A stretch of 64,000 nucleotides of DNA from contig CAMDWG010000002.1 of the NCBI GenBank assembly GCA_945878375.1, positions 186,001-250,000 on the forward strand. Reading direction: 5' to 3'. How positions within the stretch are numbered: position 1 is the stretch's first letter; every line of letters starts with the position of its first letter. A model generated the notes under the pieces. That model was not told the DNA's origin and did no database searches. It saw only the letters and a program-made list of their open reading frames with translations. Both the position numbers and the translations under genes were made by a program. Origin of the DNA: Roseomonas mucosa. GTDB lineage: Bacteria; Pseudomonadota; Alphaproteobacteria; Acetobacterales; Acetobacteraceae. Positions 39,885 through 48,441 of the stretch are shown here, in pieces.

Positions 39885-39913
39885 TTGCGGTATTCCAGAA
39901 GGGCCGCTATTTC
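39885..39913 (+). promoter_or_regulatory. Candidate sigma-70 type promoter for the ornithine decarboxylase transcript
   Basis: TTGCGG at 39885-39890 and TATTTC at 39908-39913 are 17 bases apart, within a CTTG...CTATTT pattern common for alphaproteobacterial housekeeping promoters. Initiation near 39920 would give a leader of about 450 bases, matching the structured region that follows. Prediction by eye only. Confidence 0.4.
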
Positions 39914-39959
39914 TCCGGTCGTCGCGGCGGGATGCCGTCCGCGGCGAAGTTCTGACGCC

Positions 39960-40345
39960 AGCGCACGTGCCGCGAGGCCCCCGCCGCGAATAGCCCGGGG
40001 CCACAAGCAACGACGGGACGCGTTCCTTTGTGGAGCGGCCACCCATGGGCCGCTGCGTTTGAGGGAGCCACCTGTGTCGCCTGTTCGACGCGGCGCGAGA
40101 TCATCTCGCGACCCAGCCGCCGCCTGAGGCGCGCCGGAGAAAGGGCCGGACCCGCGACCGAAAGGTCGGGGCGAGCCTCTGCCTTCGCGCGCGTCACCCG
40201 GCCGCGGCGCCTTGCCCTGCGTCCCGTCCAGCCGAAAGGCCTGGCGTGAGGCGGGCAGGGGGCTGCGACAGGCCGCCTCGCGGCTCCCTCTTCCCCGCCG
40301 CCGCGCCGTCCCCCCCTCGGGATGCTGCGCGGCGGCGGGCCTGAT
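39960..40345 (+). ncRNA. speF-like structured leader RNA upstream of ornithine decarboxylase
   Basis: The long leader before the ornithine decarboxylase gene is full of stable hairpins: 40035-40053 (GCGGCC/GGCCGC), 40076-40089 (GTCG/CGAC), 40094-40110 (perfect 7-3-7, CGCGAGA/TCTCGCG), 40155-40168 and 40228-40244 (both capped by GAAA tetraloops), an outer pairing 40215-40220 with 40255-40260, and a final 13-bp stem 40294-40306/40327-40339 just before the gene. The speF RNA motif is known from comparative work to lie upstream of ornithine decarboxylase genes in alphaproteobacteria; location, length and complexity all agree. The exact boundaries are estimates. It may sense a polyamine-related signal. 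Confidence 0.6.
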
Positions 40346-40377
40346 CCCCGCCACCCCTCTCGTCACGGAACACCGAG

Positions 40378-41601
40378 ATGACCGACCTCCGCTTTCGCGG
40401 TGCGCTGGCACCGCTGCGCCGCCCGACCGAAACCCTGCCTCGCCGCGTGGATGCGCTGATTGCGCGCCTGCGGCCGGAGGAGCCGGTGCATTGCCTGCGC
40501 CCCGCGACGATCACGGGCGCGGCCCGCGCCTTCCTGGCCGCCTTTCCGGGCGAGACGCTCTATGCCGTGAAGTGCAACCCGGAACCGGCGGTGCTGCGGG
40601 CGCTGTGGCAAGGCGGGCTGCGCCGCTTCGACTGCGCCTCCATCGGGGAAGTGCGGCTGGTGCGGAGCATGTTCGCCGGGGCCGCGATCCACTTCATGCA
40701 TCCGGTGAAGCCGCGCGCAGCGATCCGCGAGGCCTGGGGCCGCCACGGCGTGCGCGACTTCGTGCTGGACAGCGCGGAGGAGCTGGCGAAGGTTTTGGCC
40801 GAGACCGGCGGTGATGCGGCGCAGGGGCGGGGGCTGGTGATCCGGCTCGCCCTGCCGAAGGGCGGCGCGATGTACGACCTCTCGGGCAAGTTCGGCGCCG
40901 AGCCTGCCGATGCGGTCGCGCTGCTGCGCGCCGCGCGGCCGCATGCGGCGAAGCTCGGCGTCAGCTTCCATGTCGGCAGCCAATGCCTGGAGCCTGAGGC
41001 CTATGCGCGGGCCGTGGCGCTGGCTGGGCGGGTGATCCGCGAGGCGGGCGTCGCGGTGGACCTGATCGATATCGGCGGCGGCTTTCCGGTTGCCTATCCC
41101 GATATCGTCCCCCCGCCGCTGACCGCCTTCACCGGCGCCATCGCGCGTGCGGTGGCGGCGGAAGGGCTGTCGGGGTTGGAGCTGTGGGCGGAACCCGGGC
41201 GGGCGCTGGTGGCGGGCGGCACATCTGTCGTGGTGCAGGTCCAGCATCGGCGCGGCCAGACGCTGTTCGTCAATGACGGCGTCTATGGCGCGCTGTCCGA
41301 TGCCGGCGCGCCCGGCTTCCGCTTCCCCGCGCGGCTGATTCGCCCCGATGGCGAAACGGCGACGGAGCTGTTGCCGTTTGCCTTCTTCGGCCCGACCTGC
41401 GACAGCGCGGATCACATGAAGGGTCCGTTCCTGCTGCCCGCCGATGTGGCGGAAGGGGATTGGATCGAACTCGGCCAGCTCGGCGCCTATGGCGGTGCGC
41501 TCCGCACCGCCTTCAACGGCTTCGACCGCGCCGGTATCGTCGAGGTGACGGACGCACCGTTGCTGGAGACGCCCGGCTATCCCATCGCCGCGGCCGCCTG
41601 A
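40378..41601 (+). CDS. Ornithine decarboxylase (type III fold, alphaproteobacterial L/ODC-like)
   Basis: 407 residues, a PLP enzyme of the alanine-racemase fold. PLP lysine Lys65 lies in TLYAVKCNPEP, the phosphate loop in DIGGGFP, the EPGR motif in LWAEPGRALVAGG, and the catalytic Cys341 in FGPTCDSADHM, the signature of eukaryotic-like ornithine/lysine decarboxylases. It makes putrescine from ornithine. The C341 motif argues against diaminopimelate decarboxylase, and the close downstream homospermidine synthase (52 bases) supports the role. Expression is probably controlled by the leader RNA ahead of it. Confidence 0.92.
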   Translation: MTDLRFRGALAPLRRPTETLPRRVDALIARLRPEEPVHCLRPATITGAARAFLAAFPGETLYAVKCNPEPAVLRALWQGGLRRFDCASIGEVRLVRSMFAGAAIHFMHPVKPRAAIREAWGRHGVRDFVLDSAEELAKVLAETGGDAAQGRGLVIRLALPKGGAMYDLSGKFGAEPADAVALLRAARPHAAKLGVSFHVGSQCLEPEAYARAVALAGRVIREAGVAVDLIDIGGGFPVAYPDIVPPPLTAFTGAIARAVAAEGLSGLELWAEPGRALVAGGTSVVVQVQHRRGQTLFVNDGVYGALSDAGAPGFRFPARLIRPDGETATELLPFAFFGPTCDSADHMKGPFLLPADVAEGDWIELGQLGAYGGALRTAFNGFDRAGIVEVTDAPLLETPGYPIAAAA

Positions 41602-41653
41602 CCGGCGGCCGCGCCCTTTCATCGCAACCTCGGAACCCTGGAGACCCCAGAGA

Positions 41654-43072
41654 ATGCAACATGTCGCCTTCGGGGGCCGCCTGGTCATGCTCGGCTTCGG
41701 CTCGATCGGCCAGGGGGTCCTGCCCCTGATCCTGCGCCACATCGCGATCCCGGCGGAGCGCATCACCATCGTCACCGCCGAACCGCGGGGACGGGAAGTG
41801 GCGGCCGAATACGGCATCCGCTTCATCGAACAGGCCGCGACGCGGGAGAATTTCGTGGCGCTGCTCAGCCCGATGCTCGGCAAGGGGGACTTCCTGCTGA
41901 ACCTGTCGGTGGATGTGTCCTCGGTGGAGCTGATGAAGCTGTGCCAGAAGCTGGACGCGCTCTACCTCGACACCGTCGTGGAGCCCTGGGCCGGTGGCTA
42001 CACCGACCCGGCGCTGACGCCTTCCCAGCGCAGCAACTACGCGATGCGGGAAGAGGCGATCGCGCTGCGCGCCATGGTACAGGGCGGCCCGACCTCGATC
42101 ACGGCGCATGGCGCCAATCCGGGGCTTGTGAGCCATTTCGTGAAGCAGGCGCTGCTCGACATCGCGCGCGACACCGGCGCGCCCATTGCCAACCCGCCGC
42201 CCGCCGCGGACCGCGCCGCCTGGGCCGGGATTGCGGAGGGGCTTGGGGTCAAGGTGATCCACATCGCGGAACGCGACACGCAGGTGGGCAGCTTCCCGAA
42301 GAAGCCGGGCGAATTCGTCAATACCTGGTCGGTGGATGGCTTCGTGGGCGAGGGCTGCCAGCCGGCGGAACTCGGCTGGGGGACGCATGAGAAGGCGATG
42401 CCCGCCGATGGCCATCGCCACGGCTTCGGCTGCGATGCGGCGATCTACCTGATGCGCCCCGGCGCCAGCACCCGCGTCCGCACCTGGACGCCGCTGGAAG
42501 GGCCATTCCACGGCTTCCTCATCACGCATAATGAAAGCATCTCGCTGGCCGACTACTACACGGCGCGCAACGCGGATGGTTCCGTGCGCTACCGCCCGAC
42601 CTCGCATTACGCCTACCACCCCTGCGACGACGCGGTGCTGTCGGTCTACGAGCTCGCCGGCAAGAACTGGGAGATGCAGCCGGAGAAGCGGCTGATGACG
42701 GATGAGATCGTGCGGGGCATGGATGAGCTCGGCGTTCTGCTGATGGGCCATGCCAAGGGCGCCTATTGGTACGGCTCCCGCCTGACCATCGAGGAAGCGC
42801 GCCGCGTCGCGCCGCACAACAACGCGACCTCGTTGCAGGTGACGGCTTCGGTGCTGGCCGGCGTGATCTGGGCGATGGAGAATCCCCGCCGTGGCGTCGT
42901 GGAATCCGATGAGATGGACCACGCTCGCATCCTGGAGATCTGCGCGCCCTATCTGGGCGAGGTGGTCGGCGTCTATTCCGACTGGACGCCGCTGCAGGGT
43001 CGCGGCGTGCTGTTCCCCGAGGATGTGGACCAGGACGATCCCTGGCAGTTCCGCAACATCCGAGTCGTCTAA
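41654..43072 (+). CDS. hss: Homospermidine synthase
   Basis: 472 residues, the normal length. It joins two putrescines (or putrescine and spermidine) with NAD to make sym-homospermidine, the main long polyamine of many alphaproteobacteria. Landmarks: a Rossmann loop LGFGSIGQG, DTVVEPWAGGYTDPAL, TAHGANPGLVSHFVKQAL, WSVDGFVGEGCQPAELGWGT (broken here), RPTSHYAYHPCDDAVLS and HAKGAYWYGSRL. It is co-oriented with and close to the ornithine decarboxylase gene, which supplies its substrate. Confidence 0.96.
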   Translation: MQHVAFGGRLVMLGFGSIGQGVLPLILRHIAIPAERITIVTAEPRGREVAAEYGIRFIEQAATRENFVALLSPMLGKGDFLLNLSVDVSSVELMKLCQKLDALYLDTVVEPWAGGYTDPALTPSQRSNYAMREEAIALRAMVQGGPTSITAHGANPGLVSHFVKQALLDIARDTGAPIANPPPAADRAAWAGIAEGLGVKVIHIAERDTQVGSFPKKPGEFVNTWSVDGFVGEGCQPAELGWGTHEKAMPADGHRHGFGCDAAIYLMRPGASTRVRTWTPLEGPFHGFLITHNESISLADYYTARNADGSVRYRPTSHYAYHPCDDAVLSVYELAGKNWEMQPEKRLMTDEIVRGMDELGVLLMGHAKGAYWYGSRLTIEEARRVAPHNNATSLQVTASVLAGVIWAMENPRRGVVESDEMDHARILEICAPYLGEVVGVYSDWTPLQGRGVLFPEDVDQDDPWQFRNIRVV

Positions 43073-43079
43073 CTCCCCA

Positions 43080-43240
43080 CAAAGCCGCTTCGCAGCTTTG
43101 CGGGGGCCCCAGCCTGGGTGCTGGTCTTGTGCGGTTGCGCTGCGTTGCCGCGGCAAAGCCGCGGCGCCGCCTGGGTCTGGATGCCGGTGGGCGATTCATT
43201 CCAAGGCCACATCCGGCCGGGGCGCTTCCGCCCCGGCCGG
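43080..43240. repeat. Palindrome cluster between hss and denD-like gene
   Basis: Inside a 212-base gap lie an imperfect hairpin right after the hss stop (arms CAAAGC 43080-43085 and GCTTTG 43095-43100), a GCCGCGGC pair (43147-43154/43158-43165), and a perfect 12-bp stem with a CTTC loop (43213-43240). The first could end the hss transcript. The last is the strongest and lies 44 bases before the next start codon. Confidence 0.6.
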
Positions 43241-43284
43241 AACCGCCCTAGCCTCCCGGCCTGTTCGGGAGGGACCTTATCCAG

Positions 43285-44271
43285 ATGCATGTCCTCGTCA
43301 TCGGCGCCGCCGGGATGATCGGCCGCAAGCTTGTCGCGCGCATCGTGGCGGATGGCGGCCTCGGCGGGCGGAAGATTGACCGGCTCAGCCTTGTCGATGT
43401 GGTCGCGCCGGAGATGCCGGCGGGCATCGCCGGCCGTGCCTGGGCGGCGGATATCTCTTCCCCCGGCGAGGCCGCCGCGATGATCGCGGGCCGGCCGGAT
43501 GTGGTGTTCCACCTGGCCGCCATCGTGTCCGGTGAGGCGGAAGCGGATTTCGACAAGGGCTACCGAATCAACCTGGACGGCACGCGGCTGCTATTCGAGG
43601 CGATAAGGCAGGAAGGCATCCGCCAGGGGCCCTATTGCCCGCGCCTTGTCTTCACCTCCTCCATCGTCACCTTCGGCGCGCCCTTCCCGGATGCGATCCC
43701 GGACGACTTCCACCTGACGCCGCTGACCAGCTACGGCACGCAGAAGGCGATCGGCGAATTGCTGCTGGCGGATTATTCGCGCCGCGGCTTCCTGGACGGC
43801 ATCGGCATCCGCCTGCCGACCATCTGCATCCGCCCGGGCAAGCCGAACAAGGCCGCCAGCGGCTTCTTCTCCTCCATCCTGCGCGAGCCTTTGGCGGGGC
43901 TGCCCACGGTGTTGCCGGTGCCCGACACGGTGATGCATTGGCATGCCAGCCCGCGCGCCGCGGTCGGCTTCCTGCTGCATGCGGCGACCCTCGATACCGC
44001 GAAGATGGGCGCGCGGCGCAGCCTGACCATGCCCGGCATCGCCGCCACCGTCGCCGAACAGATCGAGGCGCTGCGCCGCGTCGCGGGCGACAAGGCCGTG
44101 GCGCTGATCCGGCGCGAGCCGGATGAGACGGTGTGGCGCATTATCTCCAGCTGGCCGCGCCGCTTCGATGCGCGCCGCGCGGCGGAACTCGGCTTCGTCG
44201 CGGAGACGAGCTTCGAGGAGATCATCCGCGTGCATGTCGAGGACGAGCTGGGGGGGAAGGTTGCCCTATGA
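43285..44271 (+). CDS. NAD-dependent epimerase/dehydratase family, D-erythronate dehydrogenase-like
   Basis: 328 residues, an extended SDR. GAAGMIGRKL is the NAD loop, then VVFHLAAIVSGEAEADFDKGYRIN, TSSIVTFGAPFP and SYGTQKAIGELLLADYSRRGF with the Tyr-x-x-x-Lys pair, then IRPGKPNKAASGFFSSILREPL. The wording is very close to what I recall of DenD, which oxidises D-erythronate to 2-keto-D-erythronate in four-carbon acid sugar catabolism. No denD partner kinase genes are seen, so another sugar acid is possible. A hydroxyacid dehydrogenase and a polyol-type dehydrogenase follow. Confidence 0.82.
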   Translation: MHVLVIGAAGMIGRKLVARIVADGGLGGRKIDRLSLVDVVAPEMPAGIAGRAWAADISSPGEAAAMIAGRPDVVFHLAAIVSGEAEADFDKGYRINLDGTRLLFEAIRQEGIRQGPYCPRLVFTSSIVTFGAPFPDAIPDDFHLTPLTSYGTQKAIGELLLADYSRRGFLDGIGIRLPTICIRPGKPNKAASGFFSSILREPLAGLPTVLPVPDTVMHWHASPRAAVGFLLHAATLDTAKMGARRSLTMPGIAATVAEQIEALRRVAGDKAVALIRREPDETVWRIISSWPRRFDARRAAELGFVAETSFEEIIRVHVEDELGGKVAL

Positions 44272-44284
44272 AGGTCAACGTCGC

Positions 44285-44380
44285 AGGCGGCCCGCGCAGC
44301 GGGCCGAGCCGCCGAATGGCGGCCGCCGGCAGTCCGGCGAAGCCAAGCCGGCGGAGCCGGCGCCCGGCGTTTGAGGGCAT
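44285..44380. repeat. GC-rich palindrome cluster between denD-like and hydroxyacid dehydrogenase genes
   Basis: Three consecutive small hairpins can be drawn in this 115-base gap: 44289-44305 (GGCCCGC/GCGGGCC), 44308-44323 (GCCGCC/GGCGGC) and 44325-44338 (GCCGG/CCGGC), followed by more GCCGG repeats. The pattern recalls intergenic repeat elements rather than regulatory DNA. Confidence 0.5.
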
Positions 44381-44386
44381 GCAACC

Positions 44387-45325
44387 ATGAAGCCAGGACT
44401 GCTGGTCGCGGGCGAATTGCCCGCCTGGGACCTTGAGGCACTGACGGACCGCTTCGACGTCCATCTGTACTACGCGGCCGAGGACAAGGCCGCGATGCTC
44501 GCGCGCGGGCGGGATACTATCCGCGCGATCTGCACCAAGGGCGAGGTCGGCGCGGACGCCGCGCTGATGGATGCGCTGCCGAAGGTCGAGATCATCGCCT
44601 GCTACGGCGTCGGCTACGACCTGATCGATGTCCCCGCCGCCAAGGCGCGCGGCATCCGCGTGACGAACACGCCCGATGTGCTGACCGAGGAAGTGGCCGA
44701 CATGGCCATCGGCCTGCTGTTGGCCGCCGCGCGCCGGATTTCCGCCGGCGATGCCTGGGTCCGCGACGGGTCCTGGGCCAGCAAGGGCAGCTTCCCGCTG
44801 ACCACGCGCGTCTGGGGCAAGAGCATCGGCATCGTCGGTCTGGGGCGCATCGGCGGTGCCATCGCGCGCCGCGCGGCGGCCTTCGGCATGCGGATCGCCT
44901 ATAGCGCGCAGCAGAAGAAGGACGTGCCTCATGACTGGTACCCGACGCCCGCCGCGCTCGCGCCGAATGTGGATGTGCTGATGGTGGCGGCGGCGGGTGG
45001 CCCCGCCACGCGCGGCCTGGTGGATCGCGCGGCGATCGAGGCGCTGAAGCCCGGCGCCATCTTCTGCAATGTCAGCCGGGGTTCCGTGGTGGATGAGGCC
45101 GCGTTGCTCGATGCGCTGCGTGCCGGGCAGATCGGCTCGGCCGGTCTCGATGTCTTCCTCAACGAGCCGAACATCGACCCGGCCTTTCTCGCCTTCGACA
45201 ATGTCGTGCTGCAGCCCCACGCGGCCTCCGGCACGGTCGAGACGCGGAAGGATATGGGGCGGCTGATGCGCGAGAACCTGGAAGCGCAGATGGATGGCAG
45301 GCCCTTGCCGACGCCCGTCGCATGA
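44387..45325 (+). CDS. D-isomer specific 2-hydroxyacid dehydrogenase
   Basis: 312 residues. Catalytic Arg/Glu/His set of the family: NVSRGSVVDEAAL (Arg), the Glu in DVFLNEPN, and LQPHAASGTVETR (His). The NAD-binding loop is IVGLGRIGGAIARR, and ACYGVGYDLIDVPAAKARG is also typical. Close relatives reduce glyoxylate or hydroxypyruvate. Its stop overlaps the next start (ATGA), so it is co-translated with the idonate-dehydrogenase-like gene. Confidence 0.92.
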   Translation: MKPGLLVAGELPAWDLEALTDRFDVHLYYAAEDKAAMLARGRDTIRAICTKGEVGADAALMDALPKVEIIACYGVGYDLIDVPAAKARGIRVTNTPDVLTEEVADMAIGLLLAAARRISAGDAWVRDGSWASKGSFPLTTRVWGKSIGIVGLGRIGGAIARRAAAFGMRIAYSAQQKKDVPHDWYPTPAALAPNVDVLMVAAAGGPATRGLVDRAAIEALKPGAIFCNVSRGSVVDEAALLDALRAGQIGSAGLDVFLNEPNIDPAFLAFDNVVLQPHAASGTVETRKDMGRLMRENLEAQMDGRPLPTPVA

Positions 45326-46353
45326 CCGCCGTCGTCATCCACGCCGCGCATGATTTGCGCGTCGAGCCGCATGAGGCGCCGGATCCCGGCCCGGGCGAGG
45401 TCCGGATTCGGATCGGGCGCGGCGGCATCTGCGGGTCCGACCTGCACTACTACCATGCCGGCGGCTTCGGCGCGGTGCGCGTGCGGCAACCGATGGTGCT
45501 GGGCCATGAGGCGGCCGGCGTGGTCGAGGCCGTGGGCGCGGCCGTGACCCATGTTCAGCCCGGCGATGCCGTGGCGGTGAACCCGAGCCTGCCTTGCGGC
45601 GCCTGCGCGCAATGCCTCGGCGGCCGGCCGATCCATTGCCTGGAGATGCGCTTCCTGGGCAGCGCGATGCGGATGCCCCATGTGCAGGGGGCCTTCCGCA
45701 GCGCCTTCACCTGCGAGGCGCCACGCGCGGTGAAGCTGCCGCCGGGCCTGTCGGTGGAACGCGCCGCCTTCGCCGAGCCATTGTCGGTCTGCCTCCACGC
45801 TGCATCCCAGGCCGGCGCGCTGCTAGGCGCGCGGGTGCTGGTGACGGGATCTGGCCCGATCGGGGTTCTCTGCGCCGCCGTCGCCCGTCTGGCCGGGGCG
45901 CGAGAGGTGGTGGTGACCGATCTGGTCGCAGCCCCGCTCGCCTTCGCGCGGGCCATGGGCGCGGATCGCACCCATCCGATGGGCGAGGATCCGGATGCGC
46001 TCGCGCCCTATGCCGCGAACAAGGGGTATTTCGACACGGTGTTCGAGGCTTCCGGCAGCGGTGCGGCGCTGGTCGGCGCGCTGGCGGTGGTGCGGCCGGG
46101 CGGTGTCGTGGTGCAGGTCGGCGTCGGCGGCGATGCGGCGATCCCGCTCTCGGCCCTCGTCGCGCGGGAAATCCGTCTGGTCGGAACCTTCCGCTTCCAC
46201 GCCGAATTCGCCCATGCGGTGGAGGTGCTGGCCAGCGGCCGCCTCGACCCCTCTCCGATGCTGACGGAGGTGGTGCCGGCGGCGGAGGCCGTGCGGGCCT
46301 TCGACCTGGCCTCGGACCGTCGGCGCGCGATGAAGGTGCAACTGGCTTTCTGA
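45322..46353 (+). CDS. Zinc-dependent alcohol dehydrogenase, L-idonate 5-dehydrogenase-like
   Basis: 343 residues of the medium-chain dehydrogenase family. Catalytic zinc ligands are in GGICGSDLHYYH and GHEAAG; structural zinc cysteines in CGACAQCLGGRPIHC; NAD loop VTGSGPIGVLCAAVARL. The HYYHxGGFG wording after the first Cys is typical for L-idonate 5-dehydrogenase, which interconverts L-idonate and 5-ketogluconate. With the neighbouring genes it suggests catabolism of a sugar acid, but the substrate is not proven. Confidence 0.85.
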   Translation: MTAVVIHAAHDLRVEPHEAPDPGPGEVRIRIGRGGICGSDLHYYHAGGFGAVRVRQPMVLGHEAAGVVEAVGAAVTHVQPGDAVAVNPSLPCGACAQCLGGRPIHCLEMRFLGSAMRMPHVQGAFRSAFTCEAPRAVKLPPGLSVERAAFAEPLSVCLHAASQAGALLGARVLVTGSGPIGVLCAAVARLAGAREVVVTDLVAAPLAFARAMGADRTHPMGEDPDALAPYAANKGYFDTVFEASGSGAALVGALAVVRPGGVVVQVGVGGDAAIPLSALVAREIRLVGTFRFHAEFAHAVEVLASGRLDPSPMLTEVVPAAEAVRAFDLASDRRRAMKVQLAF

Positions 46354-46579
46354 GGCACGGCGACACGACCTGCCCAAAATTTCCGCGACTGCCCGCTTTC
46401 GGGGCGGCATCTGTCCGGGCTATGCGACTCTGGCTGCGGGAATGCTGCGCGTTGCTGGAGTCCCGGGGCTGGCATGGGCCTTGCTGCGCCCTGCGGCCTC
46501 GGCGGCTGGACCGGGCCCGGCCGACCGGGCGGGTTGGCCTTGCGGCGCCGACCCAGGACTGGATGGAAGGATCACCACC
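46354..46579 (+). other. Leader of the ABC/deaminase operon
   Basis: 226 bases. It contains the sigma-54 promoter match at 46470-46485. The first half, right after the dehydrogenase stop, has no obvious terminator. No riboswitch fold was recognised, including no thiamine-type element. Confidence 0.4.
46470..46485 (+). promoter_or_regulatory. Sigma-54 (RpoN) promoter, -24/-12 type
   Basis: TGGCATGGGCCTTGCT agrees with the sigma-54 consensus TGGCACGNNNNTTGCW at all fixed positions but one (T for C), with exact spacing between the GG and GC cores. Transcription would begin about 46496, some 85 bases before the first ATG. It would put the ABC importer and deaminase under nitrogen control through an NtrC-like activator, whose site I did not find. 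Confidence 0.65.
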
Positions 46580-47638
46580 ATGGCCAAGACGGACACCACC
46601 GACCACGCCTCCGCGCCGGGGCGCACACGATATCGCGTCGAACGTCGCGCCCTGCTGGCGGGCGGCGCGGCCTTCGTGCTGGGCGCGGTGCCCGGCGCGC
46701 GGGTCGGCGTGGCGCAGAGCCTCGACCGCCTGTCCTTCCAGACCAATTGGCGCGCCCAGGCCGAGCATGGCGGTTACTATCAGGCGGTCGCGGCCAAGAT
46801 TTACGAGAAGCACGGGTTGCAGGTGGACCTCCGCCCGGGCGGGCCGCAGATGAATTTCGGCCAGCTGCTGCTGGCGGGACGGGTGGACATGATCATGTCC
46901 AATTCCTTCCAGGCGCTGAACTATGTGCGCGAAGGCCTGCCGGCGATCTGCATCGGCTCCATCATGCAGAAGGATCCGCAGATCCTGATGACGCATGAGG
47001 GCAACGGCATCAATTCCTTCGAGGATATGCGCGGCCGTCCGATCCTGATCGGCGCGCAGGGCCGGACCTCCTTCTGGCCGTTCCTGCGCCGCCGCTTCGG
47101 CTTCACGGACGAACAGATCCGCCCCTACACTTTCAATGTCGGCCCCTTCCTGGCGGACCGCAACGCGATCCAGCAGGGCTTCCTGTCCTCCGAGCCCTAT
47201 GCGGCGCAGCAGGCTGGCGCGCGTCCGCGCATCTTCCTCCTGGCCGATGCGGGCTTCGCCAACTATCAGACGACGATCGACATCACGACGCGCGTGCTGA
47301 ACGACCGGCGCGACGCGGTGCAGCGCTTCGTCAACGCCACGATGGAAGGCTGGACGCAGTACATGACCGGCCAGGGGATCGAGGCGGCGAACGCCCTGAT
47401 CAAGCGCGACAACCCGGACATGGACGATGCCAAGATCGCCAATGCCATCCGCATCATGAACCAGTATGGCATCGTCCGCTCCGGCGACGCCGAGCGGCTC
47501 GGGATCGGCGCGATGACGCATGAACGCTGGCAGGGCTTCTACGAGATGATGCGCGATGTCGGGCTCTATCCGGCCGGCATGGATTTCCGCCGCGCCTACA
47601 CGCTCGATCTCGTGAACAAGCGCGTCGGCCTTGCCTGA
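46580..47638 (+). CDS. NMT1/THI5-like ABC transporter substrate-binding protein
   Basis: 352 residues from ATG 46580 (AAGGATCACC precedes it). A twin-Arg like export signal, VERRALLAGGAAFVLGAVPG, leads to a mature part starting LDRLSFQTNWRAQAEHGGYYQA, then VDLRPGGPQMNFGQLLLAGRVDM and IGSIMQKDPQILMTHEGNGI. This resembles receptors of nitrate/sulfonate/pyrimidine-type importers. It is the first gene of a four-gene operon with ATPase, permease and a deaminase, so the ligand is probably a nucleobase-like ring compound. Confidence 0.9.
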   Translation: MAKTDTTDHASAPGRTRYRVERRALLAGGAAFVLGAVPGARVGVAQSLDRLSFQTNWRAQAEHGGYYQAVAAKIYEKHGLQVDLRPGGPQMNFGQLLLAGRVDMIMSNSFQALNYVREGLPAICIGSIMQKDPQILMTHEGNGINSFEDMRGRPILIGAQGRTSFWPFLRRRFGFTDEQIRPYTFNVGPFLADRNAIQQGFLSSEPYAAQQAGARPRIFLLADAGFANYQTTIDITTRVLNDRRDAVQRFVNATMEGWTQYMTGQGIEAANALIKRDNPDMDDAKIANAIRIMNQYGIVRSGDAERLGIGAMTHERWQGFYEMMRDVGLYPAGMDFRRAYTLDLVNKRVGLA

Positions 47639-47657
47639 CCTCGGCTTGGACGACCGG

Positions 47658-48431
47658 ATGGCATCCCCCGTGGCCGTCGGGGCGCCGGTGGTGACGCTGC
47701 GTGGCGTCGGCAAGCGCTATGCCAATGGCACGCTGGCCGTGCAGGGCGTGGAACTGGCGATCGGGCAGGGGGATTTCGTCTCCCTGCTCGGGCCGTCGGG
47801 CTGCGGGAAATCCACGGTGCTGCGGATGGTGGCGGGGCTGATGGCGCCGACCACCGGCATCATCCAGATGGCGGCGGGCGGCGACGCGACCGGCGATATC
47901 GGCTTCGTCTTCCAAGAGCCGACGCTGATGCCCTGGTCGAATGCGCTGAAGAACGTGATGCTGCCGCTGCGCCTGGCCGGTGTGAACCGGGCCGAGGCCG
48001 CGGACCGTGCTGCCGTGGCGCTGGCCTCCGTCGGCCTCGCGGGCTTCGAGACATCCTATCCCCGCGCTTTGTCGGGGGGCATGAAGATGCGGGTTTCCAT
48101 CGCCCGCGCGCTGGTGACGAAGCCGCGCCTGCTGCTGATGGACGAGCCCTTCGCGGCGCTGGACGAGATCACGCGCCACCGGCTGAACAACGACCTGCTG
48201 ACGCTGTGGGAGGCAGAACGCTTCACCGCGATCTTCGTCACCCATTCGGTGTTCGAGAGCGTCTACCTATCCCGCCGCATCGTCGTGATGGCCGCGCGGC
48301 CGGGCCGCGTGGTGCAGGATATCGAGGTCAGCGCGCCCTATCCGCGCGACGAGGTGTTCCGCACCTCCGCCGGCTATGCCGCGCATTGCCGCGAGGTGTC
48401 GCAAGCCCTGCACACCGCGATGGGCGAATGA
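47658..48431 (+). CDS. ABC transporter ATP-binding protein (SsuB/TauB type)
   Basis: 257 residues. Walker A GPSGCGKST, Q-loop FVFQEPTLMPW, signature LSGGMKMRVSIARAL, Walker B LLLMDEPFAALDE and switch His in FVTHSVFESVYL are all intact. It powers the permease encoded 10 bases downstream. ATG 47658 is chosen; a TTG nine codons earlier, inside the preceding gene's end, is possible. Confidence 0.95.
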   Translation: MASPVAVGAPVVTLRGVGKRYANGTLAVQGVELAIGQGDFVSLLGPSGCGKSTVLRMVAGLMAPTTGIIQMAAGGDATGDIGFVFQEPTLMPWSNALKNVMLPLRLAGVNRAEAADRAAVALASVGLAGFETSYPRALSGGMKMRVSIARALVTKPRLLLMDEPFAALDEITRHRLNNDLLTLWEAERFTAIFVTHSVFESVYLSRRIVVMAARPGRVVQDIEVSAPYPRDEVFRTSAGYAAHCREVSQALHTAMGE

Positions 48432-48441
48432 GGACGGTTCC

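Noticed and set aside
46354-46579. TPP riboswitch before the NMT1/THI5-like receptor
   Set aside because: No conserved TPP-aptamer strings (such as CUGAGA or ACCUGAUCUGG) were seen; a sigma-54 promoter explains the region better.
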